Below the pieces are notes generated by a model. The model did not search any database, had not been told where the DNA came from, and saw only the letters and a program-made list of their open reading frames with translations. The position numbers and the translations under genes were made by a program. 36,204 nt of DNA, from assembly GCA_947474065.1 (NCBI GenBank), contig CANJHD010000022.1, positions 1 through 36,204 of the forward strand, read 5' to 3'. The DNA is from Planctomycetaceae bacterium (GTDB lineage Bacteria; Planctomycetota; Phycisphaerae; Phycisphaerales; SM1A02). How positions within the stretch are numbered: the first letter of the stretch is position 1; the number at the start of each line of letters is the position of its first letter. Below are positions 1 to 8,328 of the stretch, one piece after another.

Positions 1-1
1 C

Positions 2-175
2 GAAATGCGCGGCGCATCACGGCAGATCACTGCCGAAGTGCCGCTCAGCGAGCTGTTCGGTTACACCACCGCGCTGCGTTCGATGACCCAGGGTCGCGCC
101 GCAGCAAGCATGGAGCCGCTCACGTACCGTCAGATGCCGGAGCGTCTCAAGCTTGAGGTGCTTGCTAACCAGTAA
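2..175 (+). CDS. fusA: Elongation factor G, C-terminal end (partial)
   Basis: This is the last 57 codons of a gene that begins before the window, ending at TAA 173-175. The translation contains [20 protein letters not shown], which matches the well-conserved C-terminal domain V of EF-G, the ribosomal translocation GTPase. The tail ends in a short basic/acidic stretch ([13 protein letters not shown]), as in EF-G proteins. The GTPase domain is outside the window, so an EF-G paralogue or a TetM-like protein cannot be strictly excluded, but the SMTQGR signature favours genuine EF-G. Two hairpins follow the stop codon, so the gene is probably last in its transcript. Confidence 0.93.
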   Translation, partial: EMRGASRQITAEVPLSELFGYTTALRSMTQGRAAASMEPLTYRQMPERLKLEVLANQ

Positions 176-180
176 GCATG

Positions 181-202
181 AAGTAGGGAGACTTCCCTAC
201 TT
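181..202 (+). terminator. Short hairpin after fusA
   Basis: A perfect 9-bp inverted repeat (AAGTAGGGA, loop GACT, TCCCTACTT) begins 5 nt after the fusA stop. No clear T-run follows, so it may be an RNA 3'-end stabiliser or a weak terminator upstream of the stronger one at 241-270. Confidence 0.5.
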
Positions 203-240
203 GACCGCTTGACTGATACATGCCCTGATTGAAACCCCAA

Positions 241-270
241 GGGGCCCGTCCATGCGACGGGCCTCTTTCA
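241..270 (+). terminator. Rho-independent terminator downstream of fusA
   Basis: The sequence GGCCCGTC-CATGC-GACGGGCC forms an 8-bp GC-rich stem (243-250 with 256-263), extendable by two pairs, and is followed by the T-rich tract TCTTTCATTTGTT. This is a classic intrinsic terminator. Because it spans 241-270, an upstream TTG at 229 is unlikely to be the start of the next gene. Confidence 0.8.
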
Positions 271-348
271 TTTGTTGGACCGGTCATTGAAATTTCATCT
301 GCACGCCAACTGCACATGAAACGCATCGTGGCCCCGGGCAATGTGCAC

Positions 349-354
349 TACCCT
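349..354 (+). promoter_or_regulatory. -10-like box for SpoIIE gene
   Basis: TACCCT ends 6 nt before ATG 361 and no Shine-Dalgarno is visible. The spacing matches the TANNNT boxes at several other genes in the window and predicts a leaderless mRNA. No convincing -35 was seen. Confidence 0.4.
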
Positions 355-360
355 GTACCA

Positions 361-1956
361 ATGGCTGAAGCAGCAGCAAGAACGCTTTTCAAGGCTGAAT
401 ACGAGAGGGAGATGGAGTCGTGGCTCCGTCGCCGCTTCGGGTGGCTGCTTGGCTCCACCATTGCCTACGAATTGCTTTCACTGGTCTTGGCGATGGGCGG
501 ACTACTGGTCTATCGGCTCACCAAGAACACGGATCTTGCCACGGTCACAAGTAGCGATGCGAGTCGCGAGCAACTCGAATCACTCCGTGAGAATGCTCCG
601 GAATTTCTGACACTCACCATCCTTGGCACCATCCTGATGCTTGCGGTGGCTGCACGCGCATTCACCGCAGTGCGCCCAAAGCTCGAGACTCGCGAGCAAA
701 CACTGCGCGCTGCCAACTGGTTCATCCTGCAGATTGGTGCCATCTCATTCGGTGGCGATCTTGCAACACAATTGCTCTTCACCGCCGAGACTGGTCAGCC
801 CGGCACTGCTGGACTCACATACCTCTTCTTCCTGCATGTATTGCCGAGCATCTTTCTGCCATGGAGCCCGCGCGAGAGTCTGCGCCCCATCTATCCGCTT
901 GTGTCCATGTTCATCCTTGAACTGGTGATCCTGAAGGTCGCCGGGCGGATTGAAATGGGACACGTAGTGGTGATGCTGCTGAGCGTGCCGTTCATGTTGG
1001 TGCCCGGGCTCATCATCAACTGGTGGCGACTACGCACGCATCGGCGCCGTTTCGATCGGCGCATGGTGACCAAAGGGTATTTCTCAATGCGCCGCGAATT
1101 GTCGCAGGCGCGCGCGCTGCAAATGGCGCTGTTTCCAAAGCCAATGCGCACGCCGCACTTGGAATTCGATTTCGCCTACATGCCCGCCAACGAAGTCGGC
1201 GGCGACTTCATCCACGCCAGCGTTGCGGAGAACGGTCGCATGGACATCGTGATGATGGATGTGACTGGCCACGGAATGGCGAGTGCGCTGACCGTTGCAC
1301 GACTCTCCGGTGAAGTGGAACGATTACTTGCCGAAGATCCGGATATCGCGCCGGGAACTGTGTTGCGCGCATTGAATCGCTACGCGACGCTGACACTTGC
1401 GAAGCACGGCGTGTATCTCACCGCACTTGCAATTCAAGTGGATCCCGCCACCGGCGTTGTTCGTTACGCGAACGCCGGACATCCGCCCGCATGGGTGCGA
1501 CGCGGCGATGGAAAGATTGAACGCTTCGACTCAACCACCTTCCTACTCGGTGCTGTTTCTGATTCTGACTTTGAAGATGACGAGATGGAGATTGTGCTGA
1601 CCGCCGCTGATGTGTTGGTCTTGGTCACGGACGGCGTGCACGAATCAATTGATCGCGCTGGTCGGCAGTTTGGACTCGAACGTCTCCAGGAAGCATTGGG
1701 GCGAACGCCAGCACCGGAACGATGGTCGGCGCATCTCACGCAAGTGATTGAGCAGTGGTCGGGTCGCATTGGCGATGACGATGTGTTGGTGGCCACCATT
1801 CGAACGCCTTCTGCCGCAGCGCCACTACCGAAGACGCGCTCGTTTGCCGAGGACATTGAGATGGAGACGACCCTCGGCATGATGAGCCGGGGACCTCACC
1901 AGGGCTCGACTGCTGCCGCTGTCGCGATGCCGGAGGGCGTCGAGGCCACGCCGTGA
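361..1956 (+). CDS. Membrane SpoIIE/PP2C-type serine phosphatase
   Basis: A 531-residue protein. The N-terminal half has about five or six hydrophobic segments (roughly residues 27-50, 80-105, 118-140, 150-190 and 205-235). A basic stretch follows, then a SpoIIE-type PP2C phosphatase domain from about 260 to 490. Expected metal-binding acidic positions are present: the Asp of NEVGGDF, of MMDVTGHG, of LVTDGV and of GDDDVLVA. Such proteins usually dephosphorylate anti-sigma-factor antagonists, but no STAS or anti-sigma gene lies nearby, so the substrate is unknown. The start at 361 was chosen because a TACCCT box sits 6 nt upstream; ATG 316 is the main alternative, and TTG 229 falls in the fusA terminator region. 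The end overlaps ribD by 4 nt (GTGA), suggesting translational coupling with an unrelated riboflavin gene. Confidence 0.85.
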   Translation: MAEAAARTLFKAEYEREMESWLRRRFGWLLGSTIAYELLSLVLAMGGLLVYRLTKNTDLATVTSSDASREQLESLRENAPEFLTLTILGTILMLAVAARAFTAVRPKLETREQTLRAANWFILQIGAISFGGDLATQLLFTAETGQPGTAGLTYLFFLHVLPSIFLPWSPRESLRPIYPLVSMFILELVILKVAGRIEMGHVVVMLLSVPFMLVPGLIINWWRLRTHRRRFDRRMVTKGYFSMRRELSQARALQMALFPKPMRTPHLEFDFAYMPANEVGGDFIHASVAENGRMDIVMMDVTGHGMASALTVARLSGEVERLLAEDPDIAPGTVLRALNRYATLTLAKHGVYLTALAIQVDPATGVVRYANAGHPPAWVRRGDGKIERFDSTTFLLGAVSDSDFEDDEMEIVLTAADVLVLVTDGVHESIDRAGRQFGLERLQEALGRTPAPERWSAHLTQVIEQWSGRIGDDDVLVATIRTPSAAAPLPKTRSFAEDIEMETTLGMMSRGPHQGSTAAAVAMPEGVEATP

Positions 1957-3110
1957 ATCCATTGATTCCGTGGATGGAACGCGCAGCGCGGATTGCCCTG
2001 CGCGGACACGGACTCGCTGAACCCAATCCGATGGTCGGCTGCGTCATCCTTGACAGCAGCGGCAACTTTGTTGCAGAGGGCTATCACGGTCGATGCGGCG
2101 GACCACATGCGGAAGTGGAGGCGTTGCGTCGTGCGGGCGCCCGCGCACGCAACGGCACTGCTGTGGTAACTCTTGAACCGTGCAATCATCATGGACGCAC
2201 GGGCCCATGCAGCCAAGCGCTGCTGCAAGCGGGATTGGCGCGGGTTGCCTACGGGTGCCCTGATCCGAATCCGAAAGCGGCTGGTGGTGGCGACATGCTG
2301 CGCGCCGCCGGAGTGGATGCGTTCCATCTGCCATGCGCGCTTGCGGAGCGCGTCACCGAACCGTTTCTTTATCGAGTCCGCGCTGGTCTTCCGTGGGTGA
2401 TTGCAAAGTGGGCGCAGTCAGCGGATGGTCGTATTGCTGCACGCCCCGGCGAGCAGCGCTGGATTAGCAGTCCTGCCAGTCGCGCCATGGTGCATCGCGA
2501 GCGCGGGCGAGTCGATGCGATTCTCACTGGAATGGGCACGGTTCTTGCCGACGATCCCCTACTCACCGTGCGTAACGCGCGCGCGCGCCGGACGCCCGTG
2601 CGCGTGGTGTGGGATCCGCGACTCACTATTGAGGTTGATCGCGCGCTGTTGCGTACGGCACGAGAGACTCCGACCATTATTGCGTGCATGCCGGAAGCCC
2701 TTGCGGCGCACGGGTCCCACGCGAGCACGCTGCGCGAATGCGGCGCAGAAGTGCGCGCAGTGGACGGTCTCCGCTCGCTCTTGGCATCTTTGCGAACGCA
2801 GTGTTCCACGCTTCCCAAAGGTGATCTCACACCTGCTTCAACTGTGTTGGTGGAGGCGGGCGCAGGTCTCGTGCGTCAACTGCATGACGAAGGACTCATC
2901 AACGATGCGTGGGTGTTTACTGCGCCGCATGTCATCGGTGACGCGGGTCCGCGGAGTGTTGCGCCGCTGAGCGCAACGGAGTTAGCCGCGATGCAGTGCG
3001 TTTGGAGTGGCGCGCGTGGCGCGCGCAGCACGGAGACCATTGATCCTGTGGATCATGTGGATCATGTGGATCACGTGGAACTGCGTCGCTGCATTGGCGC
3101 TAACGGTTAG
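1953..3110 (+). CDS. ribD: Riboflavin biosynthesis bifunctional deaminase/reductase RibD
   Basis: A 385-residue protein, the usual RibD length. The N-terminal deaminase domain has the zinc motif HAEVEAL and the cysteine pair in PCNHHGRTGPC. It converts diaminohydroxyphosphoribosylaminopyrimidine to the uracil form. The C-terminal reductase domain begins near WVIAKWAQSADGRIA and carries GMGTVLADDPLLTVR and LVEAGAGLVRQL. GTG 1953 overlaps the upstream stop by 4 nt. No other rib genes are in the window. Near the C-terminus a 9-nt tandem repeat encodes an Asp-His-Val run, absent from typical RibD. The last 11 bp overlap the convergent DUF4340 gene, so both proteins share coding DNA at their ends. 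Confidence 0.93.
   Translation: MNPLIPWMERAARIALRGHGLAEPNPMVGCVILDSSGNFVAEGYHGRCGGPHAEVEALRRAGARARNGTAVVTLEPCNHHGRTGPCSQALLQAGLARVAYGCPDPNPKAAGGGDMLRAAGVDAFHLPCALAERVTEPFLYRVRAGLPWVIAKWAQSADGRIAARPGEQRWISSPASRAMVHRERGRVDAILTGMGTVLADDPLLTVRNARARRTPVRVVWDPRLTIEVDRALLRTARETPTIIACMPEALAAHGSHASTLRECGAEVRAVDGLRSLLASLRTQCSTLPKGDLTPASTVLVEAGAGLVRQLHDEGLINDAWVFTAPHVIGDAGPRSVAPLSATELAAMQCVWSGARGARSTETIDPVDHVDHVDHVELRRCIGANG
3042..3077 (+). repeat. Four 9-nt tandem repeats in ribD 3' end
   Basis: Units GATCCTGTG, GATCATGTG, GATCATGTG and GATCACGTG run head to tail (3042-3050, 3051-3059, 3060-3068, 3069-3077). They encode DPV and then three DHV units. The period is a multiple of three, so copy-number change would keep the frame. 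Each unit carries a GATC site. Confidence 0.9.
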
Positions 3111-4521
3111 CTTCGTACGAGGCCGCATCGATCGACAGGCCGAACCCGCTCGGGAAGACGCGCAGGACTCCGTCATCACTATCGATCGCCCATTGACCGT
3201 CGGGCTCATGCGCAACTCGAATGCGCGCAATCTGCGTGCCACCTGCACCAAAGAGCGTGAATTCGCCTACGCGCAGTGCTTCGGGCATGCGCTGAAACGC
3301 AACAGCAGGAGCGCGGGCTTCGCACAACTGCGCAAGAAGCTTCCGCGCTCGCTCCGTGCTTGCAGGCCGCGGATCGGCGCCCGGAGTAATGATGTTCCAA
3401 CCATCGAGGGTGCGTTCGAGGCGAAAGGCCGGAGCAGTGATAGTCAGCCCACTCGCGTCGAACGCAGTGAATGTCATGGCGCGCACATCCGCTTGCACGG
3501 CGTCGGATCCGCGCGGATCAACAAAGAATGCTGGCGGCGGAAAGAGTGCCGCCAATGCTTTCGTTCCCAACTGCACCACCGTTGCGCGCTCGGCAATTCG
3601 ACCGAATCGTTCTTGCGCGCCTTCAGCAGCCGTCACCCCCACATCAATGGCGCCAACGGTTGCAGCGCGGGGCGAAGGACTGGCGGTTGCGCTCGGTGCA
3701 CTTTCCGGCACTGCGGTTGCAGCAAGAAGCCGCACGCTGCGCTCCGGCGCGGACAGGCCGAAGGTGGCCCAGTCACTTGGCGTGTCCGTGACAAACGCGT
3801 CCGCCTCGGCTCGGGCGATGGCCTCCATGTAACCACGCACCGCGTCAGCGTCAGCGCGGGTGGAGACGGGCGACTCAATGCGCCACTTTCCGGCGACACG
3901 CGCAAGTGTCACGCGCTGGCTCGGGGCAAGCCCGTAGCGAAGCTCAATGCGTCCAACATCTGCGGTACCCGGTTCATAGAGGTGCATCGAGCGCCACTGC
4001 CGCAGATCGCCATCGACCGCGATCGCGTGAAGCGACGCATCAATGCTGGCAGCCTCGGTGCGACCAACCACGCGCGCCCAAGCGCGACCCGCAACAGTGC
4101 GACGCCCAAGCTCAATGCTGCGTTCTCCACCGGGCCACGCAAGCTTCAATGTTGCAGCGGGCGGCGTCAAACCGAGCGCCGCGCGCGCTTCGGGGTCGAT
4201 TGAGAGCGGATCAACCGCGCGCGTTGCTTGCAGCGCGGCGGTGACATCAATGACCTCACGAATCGACGCCGGATCTGCTGGATGTGCAAAGGGCGCGCTT
4301 TGCATCCATCCATCGGCAGCGCGCACAAAGACAATCGTTTCTGCGCCGTTACGTGTCAATTCAATGCGCTCGATCTGCTCGAGCGGAATCTCATCTGCTG
4401 CAAAGAGCGATGCGCGTGATTGTCGTTCTGCAGCGCCGCCATTGTGTCCACGCACGAACCACCACCCTGCAACCGAAAGCGCGGCAAGCACAGCCAATAT
4501 CAATATCGATCGCGTCTTCAT
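3100..4521 (-). CDS. DUF4340 domain-containing protein
   Basis: A 473-residue protein starting MKTRSILILAVLAALSV, a single N-terminal membrane anchor (about residues 5-26) with the rest predicted outside. The body has repeated beta-rich modules of DUF4340 type, for example IPLEQIERIELTRNG, WMQSAPFAHPADPASI and WRIESPVSTRADADAV. DUF4340 proteins are typically the last gene after GldG-like genes in ABC operons, as here; their biochemical role is unknown. The start at 4521 was chosen because it makes an ATGA overlap with the upstream permease/GldG gene and gives a clean anchor; the open frame continues upstream inside that gene. The 3' end overlaps convergent ribD by 11 bp. Confidence 0.85.
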   Translation of the reverse strand: MKTRSILILAVLAALSVAGWWFVRGHNGGAAERQSRASLFAADEIPLEQIERIELTRNGAETIVFVRAADGWMQSAPFAHPADPASIREVIDVTAALQATRAVDPLSIDPEARAALGLTPPAATLKLAWPGGERSIELGRRTVAGRAWARVVGRTEAASIDASLHAIAVDGDLRQWRSMHLYEPGTADVGRIELRYGLAPSQRVTLARVAGKWRIESPVSTRADADAVRGYMEAIARAEADAFVTDTPSDWATFGLSAPERSVRLLAATAVPESAPSATASPSPRAATVGAIDVGVTAAEGAQERFGRIAERATVVQLGTKALAALFPPPAFFVDPRGSDAVQADVRAMTFTAFDASGLTITAPAFRLERTLDGWNIITPGADPRPASTERARKLLAQLCEARAPAVAFQRMPEALRVGEFTLFGAGGTQIARIRVAHEPDGQWAIDSDDGVLRVFPSGFGLSIDAASYEANR

Positions 4522-7256
4522 GTGCGCAGCCTCCGACGGACCACTACCCACGCGCCAACTGCCGCAATCAGTGCGGGCACTGCGAATGCTTCCATCGTTC
4601 CAACAGCTCCGACGGTTGCCTTCGATAGCCGCGGCAGACGACCCACTTCGCGGCCAGCACCGGAACCCGCCAGCAAATCGTCGCGACCAGCAAGCCATGC
4701 GACTGCATTCACTAAGAGGTCACGATTTCCTGGGTTGCGAAGCGCAACGCGTCCGCCGCCGAGCGCATCGGCAGAGTCAGCAACAGCAGTGGTCATCCAC
4801 GTTGGCGAGCCCACCAGAATGGCGCGCTGCGATGCGGATGCCAACACCACCGGCACCGGAGCCTCAAAGCGCTTCGACTCCGGGGCCACCATACGACCCT
4901 TCAGATCGCGACGCCAGTCATCTTCGATCCAGCGCTCGGAGGCAGGCTCAATAGCAACCACCACCGAAACATCCGACGCTGTTGGATCTGACTGCAGCGG
5001 AATGGGCCGATCGAGTCGGAGGCGCTGGCCATCAATGGCGCGCCCCACCGCACTGTCAGGACCGCCTGCCACCGTGGTCTGCACAGCGCTCGTCTCGGCA
5101 CGATCCGGGCCAGTGGGCACCATCTCAAGCACGGTGCGCCCCGTTTGCGCGGCCATGCCACGACTGCGCAACAGTGATCCCCAAGGATCCTGCTGCCCGA
5201 GCAGCGGAAGCAAGCTCGGTCCAACTGAAAGCAATACTGGCTGTCCCTGCGCAACCAATCGTCGCGCAACTCCAAGCAACGCGCGTTCGCGCGGCGACTC
5301 ATCAACCGAGTCACGATCAGCAGGCGGAACGATGATCCACACGATGGTGGTTCCTGCAGCAACCGCAGGTTGCGGGGCGTCTGCTGGAGTCCACTCGCGC
5401 ACCTCAAATCGTGCGCCGCGCAACGCATCGGCAGCGGCTGCAAAGTCGTTTCCATCCGCTGATGGACGAAGTATTCCCAATGCTCCCGCATGCACAAACA
5501 CCGCCACTGGCGGCTTCCCAACTTTCAGCGCGCGCAATGCGGATGCAATCGCCTGCTCGCCACGGAATCGGCGATCGAAAGAAATCGATCCTCCGCTTGC
5601 GCCAGAAACCAACTGCCACGCTGGCACAGTAGCAACACCAGTAGAGCCGCTGATGATTGCGCAATCACCAACAGCCAGAGCCGCGCCAACTTCCGCGCCC
5701 CATAGTTTCGGCAACCGATCAAGGGCATCTTGCGCCACACGCAATTCGCGCGCAAGTGCGGTGAACTCGGCGGGCGCGCCATCAAGCCATGCAGCGAGCG
5801 CTGCGGAATCAACATGTTGCGCGGCGCGTTCTGCGAGCGCGCGCGCGGCGGCCGCCAATTCTTCGCTCCAGTGCTTGAGATTTGCGGCAATCGCAGCGGC
5901 GGCGCGCGCTTCATCAGGAAACGGCCGCGCGTCGGAGGCACTGCGCAACTGGTCAATCGAACGGTCGAAGGCGCGCTTCTGTGTCACGAGCTGCACGAAT
6001 CCGCCACGCAATGCATCAAGTTCCGCGCGCGCTGGATCTTGCGCTGGCAATGCCGTCACAAGATCTTCCAAGAGCGGAGCCTGCACGGCGGCAATGCGCG
6101 TCAATCGATCGAACGCGGCGCGACCAGCGCGGATCGCTTCGGCATGCTGAACGAGGGCGGCCGCATCGCGGGTCTGCACGCTCTCCAATGCTGATTCATA
6201 GCGCGCTGCGTCTGCCGGATTCGTTGGATCAATGCGAGTTGCACGAATGCGCCCATCTTTGCTCGGGCACTCAGCAATTCGCGCGAGTACCTCATCCACT
6301 TGGCGGGCAACGCCGGCATCAGGCGAACTGAGTATCACGGAAATTTGCCAATCACCCGTGAGCCCACCAAGCATTCCGCGCGTCTCATCAGACAACGTAT
6401 AGGCGCGCGACTTGGTCATATCAGCAGCCATGCGCAGACGCGGCGCATCCGCCATTCCGACTGCGGCCGCTGCAATAACGGCAGCGCATGCAAGACCAAG
6501 AGTGATCCGACCGCGCCCTGCAATGCTTCCTGGCAACGACGCGCGCGCCGTGGCGGCCGTCGCTGCACACAGGAACCACAGAGAAATGGCTGCGAAATAC
6601 ACAACGTTTCCCGTGTCCATCAAGCCAAGAAGGAAGTCATCAAGGCGACGCAACGGGTCAAGCGCAAATCCCACATACGCCGCGCTTCCTGAGAGCAGCG
6701 CAGGCGCGCTCCGAGCGATGGCAATCCATGTCAACCACAGAAACACCGTCAAGAGATATGCCGCTACTTGATTGCCAACCAGTGCCGACATAAGAATGCC
6801 AGTGGCCAAGTACGCGCTACCCGCAAGAAGCAATCCCGCCACACCGGTCGCCGCTTCCAGATAATCCGGCCGCGCGAACCATTCGAGCGCTGCAAGCTGC
6901 GCAACAACAGGCAACATAATTGTCACTGCCAAGAGCACCAAGAGCGCAGCAAACTTTCCGCCAATGATCGCGGCGAATCCAACGGGCGACGCCGCGAGTG
7001 ATGACCACGTTCCGTTGCGGCGTTCTTCCACCACCGAGCGCATGGATATAGCAGGTGCCACCAACAGAACTGCCCAGCCGAGCGCGATGAATGTTCCGCG
7101 CAGTGTTGCCGGCGCGCCGCTTCGGAACACCGCCACTGCAAATACTGTGCCAGCGAGCGCTGCGAATGCTGCCATCACGCTCCAGCCGAGTGCGGATCCA
7201 AGTTGCATACGCCATTCACGGCGAGCAACGGCGATGGCGCTGCGGATAATCGTCAT
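4518..7256 (-). CDS. ABC-2 permease fused to GldG-type extracellular domain
   Basis: A 912-residue protein combining two parts that are separate gldF and gldG genes in Bacteroidetes. Residues about 1-275 form an ABC-2 permease with about six or seven membrane helices and the conserved cytoplasmic stretch SMRSVVEERRNGTWSSLAASP. Residues about 285-870 are a GldG-like soluble region, starting LSDETRGMLGGLTGDWQISV, with a probable coiled or helical section in the middle (about 400-520, Ala/Glu/Arg rich). A last hydrophobic helix (about 880-905) ends in the basic tail RRRLRT. It overlaps the ATPase gene upstream and the DUF4340 gene downstream by 4 nt each. The substrate is unknown; a role in envelope export or motility is inference only. 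Confidence 0.85.
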   Translation of the reverse strand: MTIIRSAIAVARREWRMQLGSALGWSVMAAFAALAGTVFAVAVFRSGAPATLRGTFIALGWAVLLVAPAISMRSVVEERRNGTWSSLAASPVGFAAIIGGKFAALLVLLAVTIMLPVVAQLAALEWFARPDYLEAATGVAGLLLAGSAYLATGILMSALVGNQVAAYLLTVFLWLTWIAIARSAPALLSGSAAYVGFALDPLRRLDDFLLGLMDTGNVVYFAAISLWFLCAATAATARASLPGSIAGRGRITLGLACAAVIAAAAVGMADAPRLRMAADMTKSRAYTLSDETRGMLGGLTGDWQISVILSSPDAGVARQVDEVLARIAECPSKDGRIRATRIDPTNPADAARYESALESVQTRDAAALVQHAEAIRAGRAAFDRLTRIAAVQAPLLEDLVTALPAQDPARAELDALRGGFVQLVTQKRAFDRSIDQLRSASDARPFPDEARAAAAIAANLKHWSEELAAAARALAERAAQHVDSAALAAWLDGAPAEFTALARELRVAQDALDRLPKLWGAEVGAALAVGDCAIISGSTGVATVPAWQLVSGASGGSISFDRRFRGEQAIASALRALKVGKPPVAVFVHAGALGILRPSADGNDFAAAADALRGARFEVREWTPADAPQPAVAAGTTIVWIIVPPADRDSVDESPRERALLGVARRLVAQGQPVLLSVGPSLLPLLGQQDPWGSLLRSRGMAAQTGRTVLEMVPTGPDRAETSAVQTTVAGGPDSAVGRAIDGQRLRLDRPIPLQSDPTASDVSVVVAIEPASERWIEDDWRRDLKGRMVAPESKRFEAPVPVVLASASQRAILVGSPTWMTTAVADSADALGGGRVALRNPGNRDLLVNAVAWLAGRDDLLAGSGAGREVGRLPRLSKATVGAVGTMEAFAVPALIAAVGAWVVVRRRLRT

Positions 7257-8215
7257 GGCTTCGCACCTGATGTTGCGCCCGATGTCGCGCCCGAAAGTAT
7301 GCGATGGAAGATTGCTTCGAGTGGTATTGCTGATCGTTCGAGTCGGCGCACCGCATTCCCTGCTACGACCAACACGCGCCCTGTTTCAGCGGCGAGCGCA
7401 ATGGCGTCCACCCCGTCGGCAGCGTCGATTTCACAGGCATACCAGCCGTCTGCAAGTTGCACGCATCGCACTGCACGCACTCCGCGCACCGCGCGCAAGA
7501 CGGCGGTTGCGTCCACCATGCATTCAATCACGAGCCGCTCGCTCGCAGCGCCGAGCGTTCGTAATTCTGCCATCGTGCCTGCAGCTACAACTCGGCCACT
7601 GTCAATCAGCACCGCGCGATCGCAGCTTGCTTCCACCTCGGCAAGCACATGGCTCGAGAGCAAGATGGTGGTCTCGGCGCGCAAGTCTCGTAGCAGCGCA
7701 CGGAAATCGATCACCTGGCTCGGATCGAGCCCCGAGGTTGGTTCATCAAGTACTAAGACGCGCGGCTCATGCGCGATTGCCGCCGCAAGACCAACGCGCT
7801 GACGGTACCCCTTGGAAAGTTGCCCGCACAGACGGTTGCGAACATCGGTCACATTGCACCGCGCCAACGCTCGTGCCACTGCATCAGCACGCAACCGGCG
7901 CGGGACGCCGTAGAGCTCCGCCCGAAATCCAACAAACTCATTCACCGTGAGGTCCGGCTCAATCGGACTTTCCTCCGGTAGGTATCCCACCACACGGCGC
8001 GCCGCGGATGCTCCTGCTTCCATGCGCAGCCCCGCCACGGACACCTCGCCCGCATCGGGAGCCATCGCGCCCACGATCATCCGAATAGTGGTGGTCTTGC
8101 CGGCGCCGTTCGGGCCAAGGAAGCCACACACCGCACCTGCGGGAACGGAGAATGTCACATGATCGACTGCGATCACGCGCCCAAACCGCTTGACGATGCC
8201 GTGCGTCTCAATCAT
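7253..8215 (-). CDS. ABC transporter ATP-binding protein (GldA-like)
   Basis: A 320-residue ATPase, partner of the fused permease downstream. It shows Walker A GPNGAGKTTT, the signature region LSKGYRQRVGLAAAIAHEP, Walker B VLVLDEPTSGLDP and the switch histidine in LLSSHVLAEVE. A C-terminal extension of about 90 residues follows the core, as in ABC-2 type export ATPases (GldA/CcmA group). The start MIETHGIVKRF at 8215 was preferred over in-frame codons further upstream because family members begin here and the extra residues would cross the divergent promoter region. It is the first gene of a three-gene operon. Confidence 0.92.
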   Translation of the reverse strand: MIETHGIVKRFGRVIAVDHVTFSVPAGAVCGFLGPNGAGKTTTIRMIVGAMAPDAGEVSVAGLRMEAGASAARRVVGYLPEESPIEPDLTVNEFVGFRAELYGVPRRLRADAVARALARCNVTDVRNRLCGQLSKGYRQRVGLAAAIAHEPRVLVLDEPTSGLDPSQVIDFRALLRDLRAETTILLSSHVLAEVEASCDRAVLIDSGRVVAAGTMAELRTLGAASERLVIECMVDATAVLRAVRGVRAVRCVQLADGWYACEIDAADGVDAIALAAETGRVLVVAGNAVRRLERSAIPLEAIFHRILSGATSGATSGAKP

Positions 8216-8230
8216 TGCGTGGAAGGCTGG

Positions 8231-8252
8231 CGGCTTGAATGGAACCAAGCCG
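8231..8252 (-). promoter_or_regulatory. Hairpin in the leader of the ABC operon
   Basis: CGGCTTG-AATGGAAC-CAAGCCG is a perfect 7-bp inverted repeat with an 8-nt loop, about 15 nt upstream of the ATPase start. It would lie in the 5' untranslated RNA if transcription starts near 8258. It could be an operator or an RNA element; no T-run supports termination. Confidence 0.45.
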
Positions 8253-8265
8253 AAGGTATTTCCGA

Positions 8266-8292
8266 ATTCTAACCATGTAATCGGGTTACACT
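8266..8292. promoter_or_regulatory. Divergent promoter region with dyad
   Basis: Between the ABC operon and the GAF-receiver gene there is a -10-like TACACT on the + strand (8287-8292) and a -10-like TAGAAT on the - strand (8271-8266). Between and overlapping them is the dyad TGTAA-TCGGG-TTACA (8276-8290), well placed for a regulator controlling both directions. The -35 elements are weak. Confidence 0.4.
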
Positions 8293-8328
8293 GCCCCTGT
8301 ATCACCCCGAACGGACACGGAACGCGCG

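Noticed and set aside
229-360. Longer SpoIIE gene starting at TTG 229
   Set aside because: That start lies just before and reads through the fusA terminator hairpin; the residues look non-coding and a -10-like box sits right before ATG 361.
3007-4203. 398-codon open frame on the + strand
   Set aside because: Antisense to the DUF4340 gene; Arg/Cys/His-rich with no domain, a typical GC-rich shadow frame.
4420-6150. 576-codon open frame on the + strand
   Set aside because: Antisense to the permease/GldG fusion; Ser/Ala/Arg-rich composition without motifs.
3100-8215. ABC operon as a defence or toxin-export system
   Set aside because: No nuclease, toxin, immunity or recombinase genes nearby; the family is widespread in chromosomal settings.
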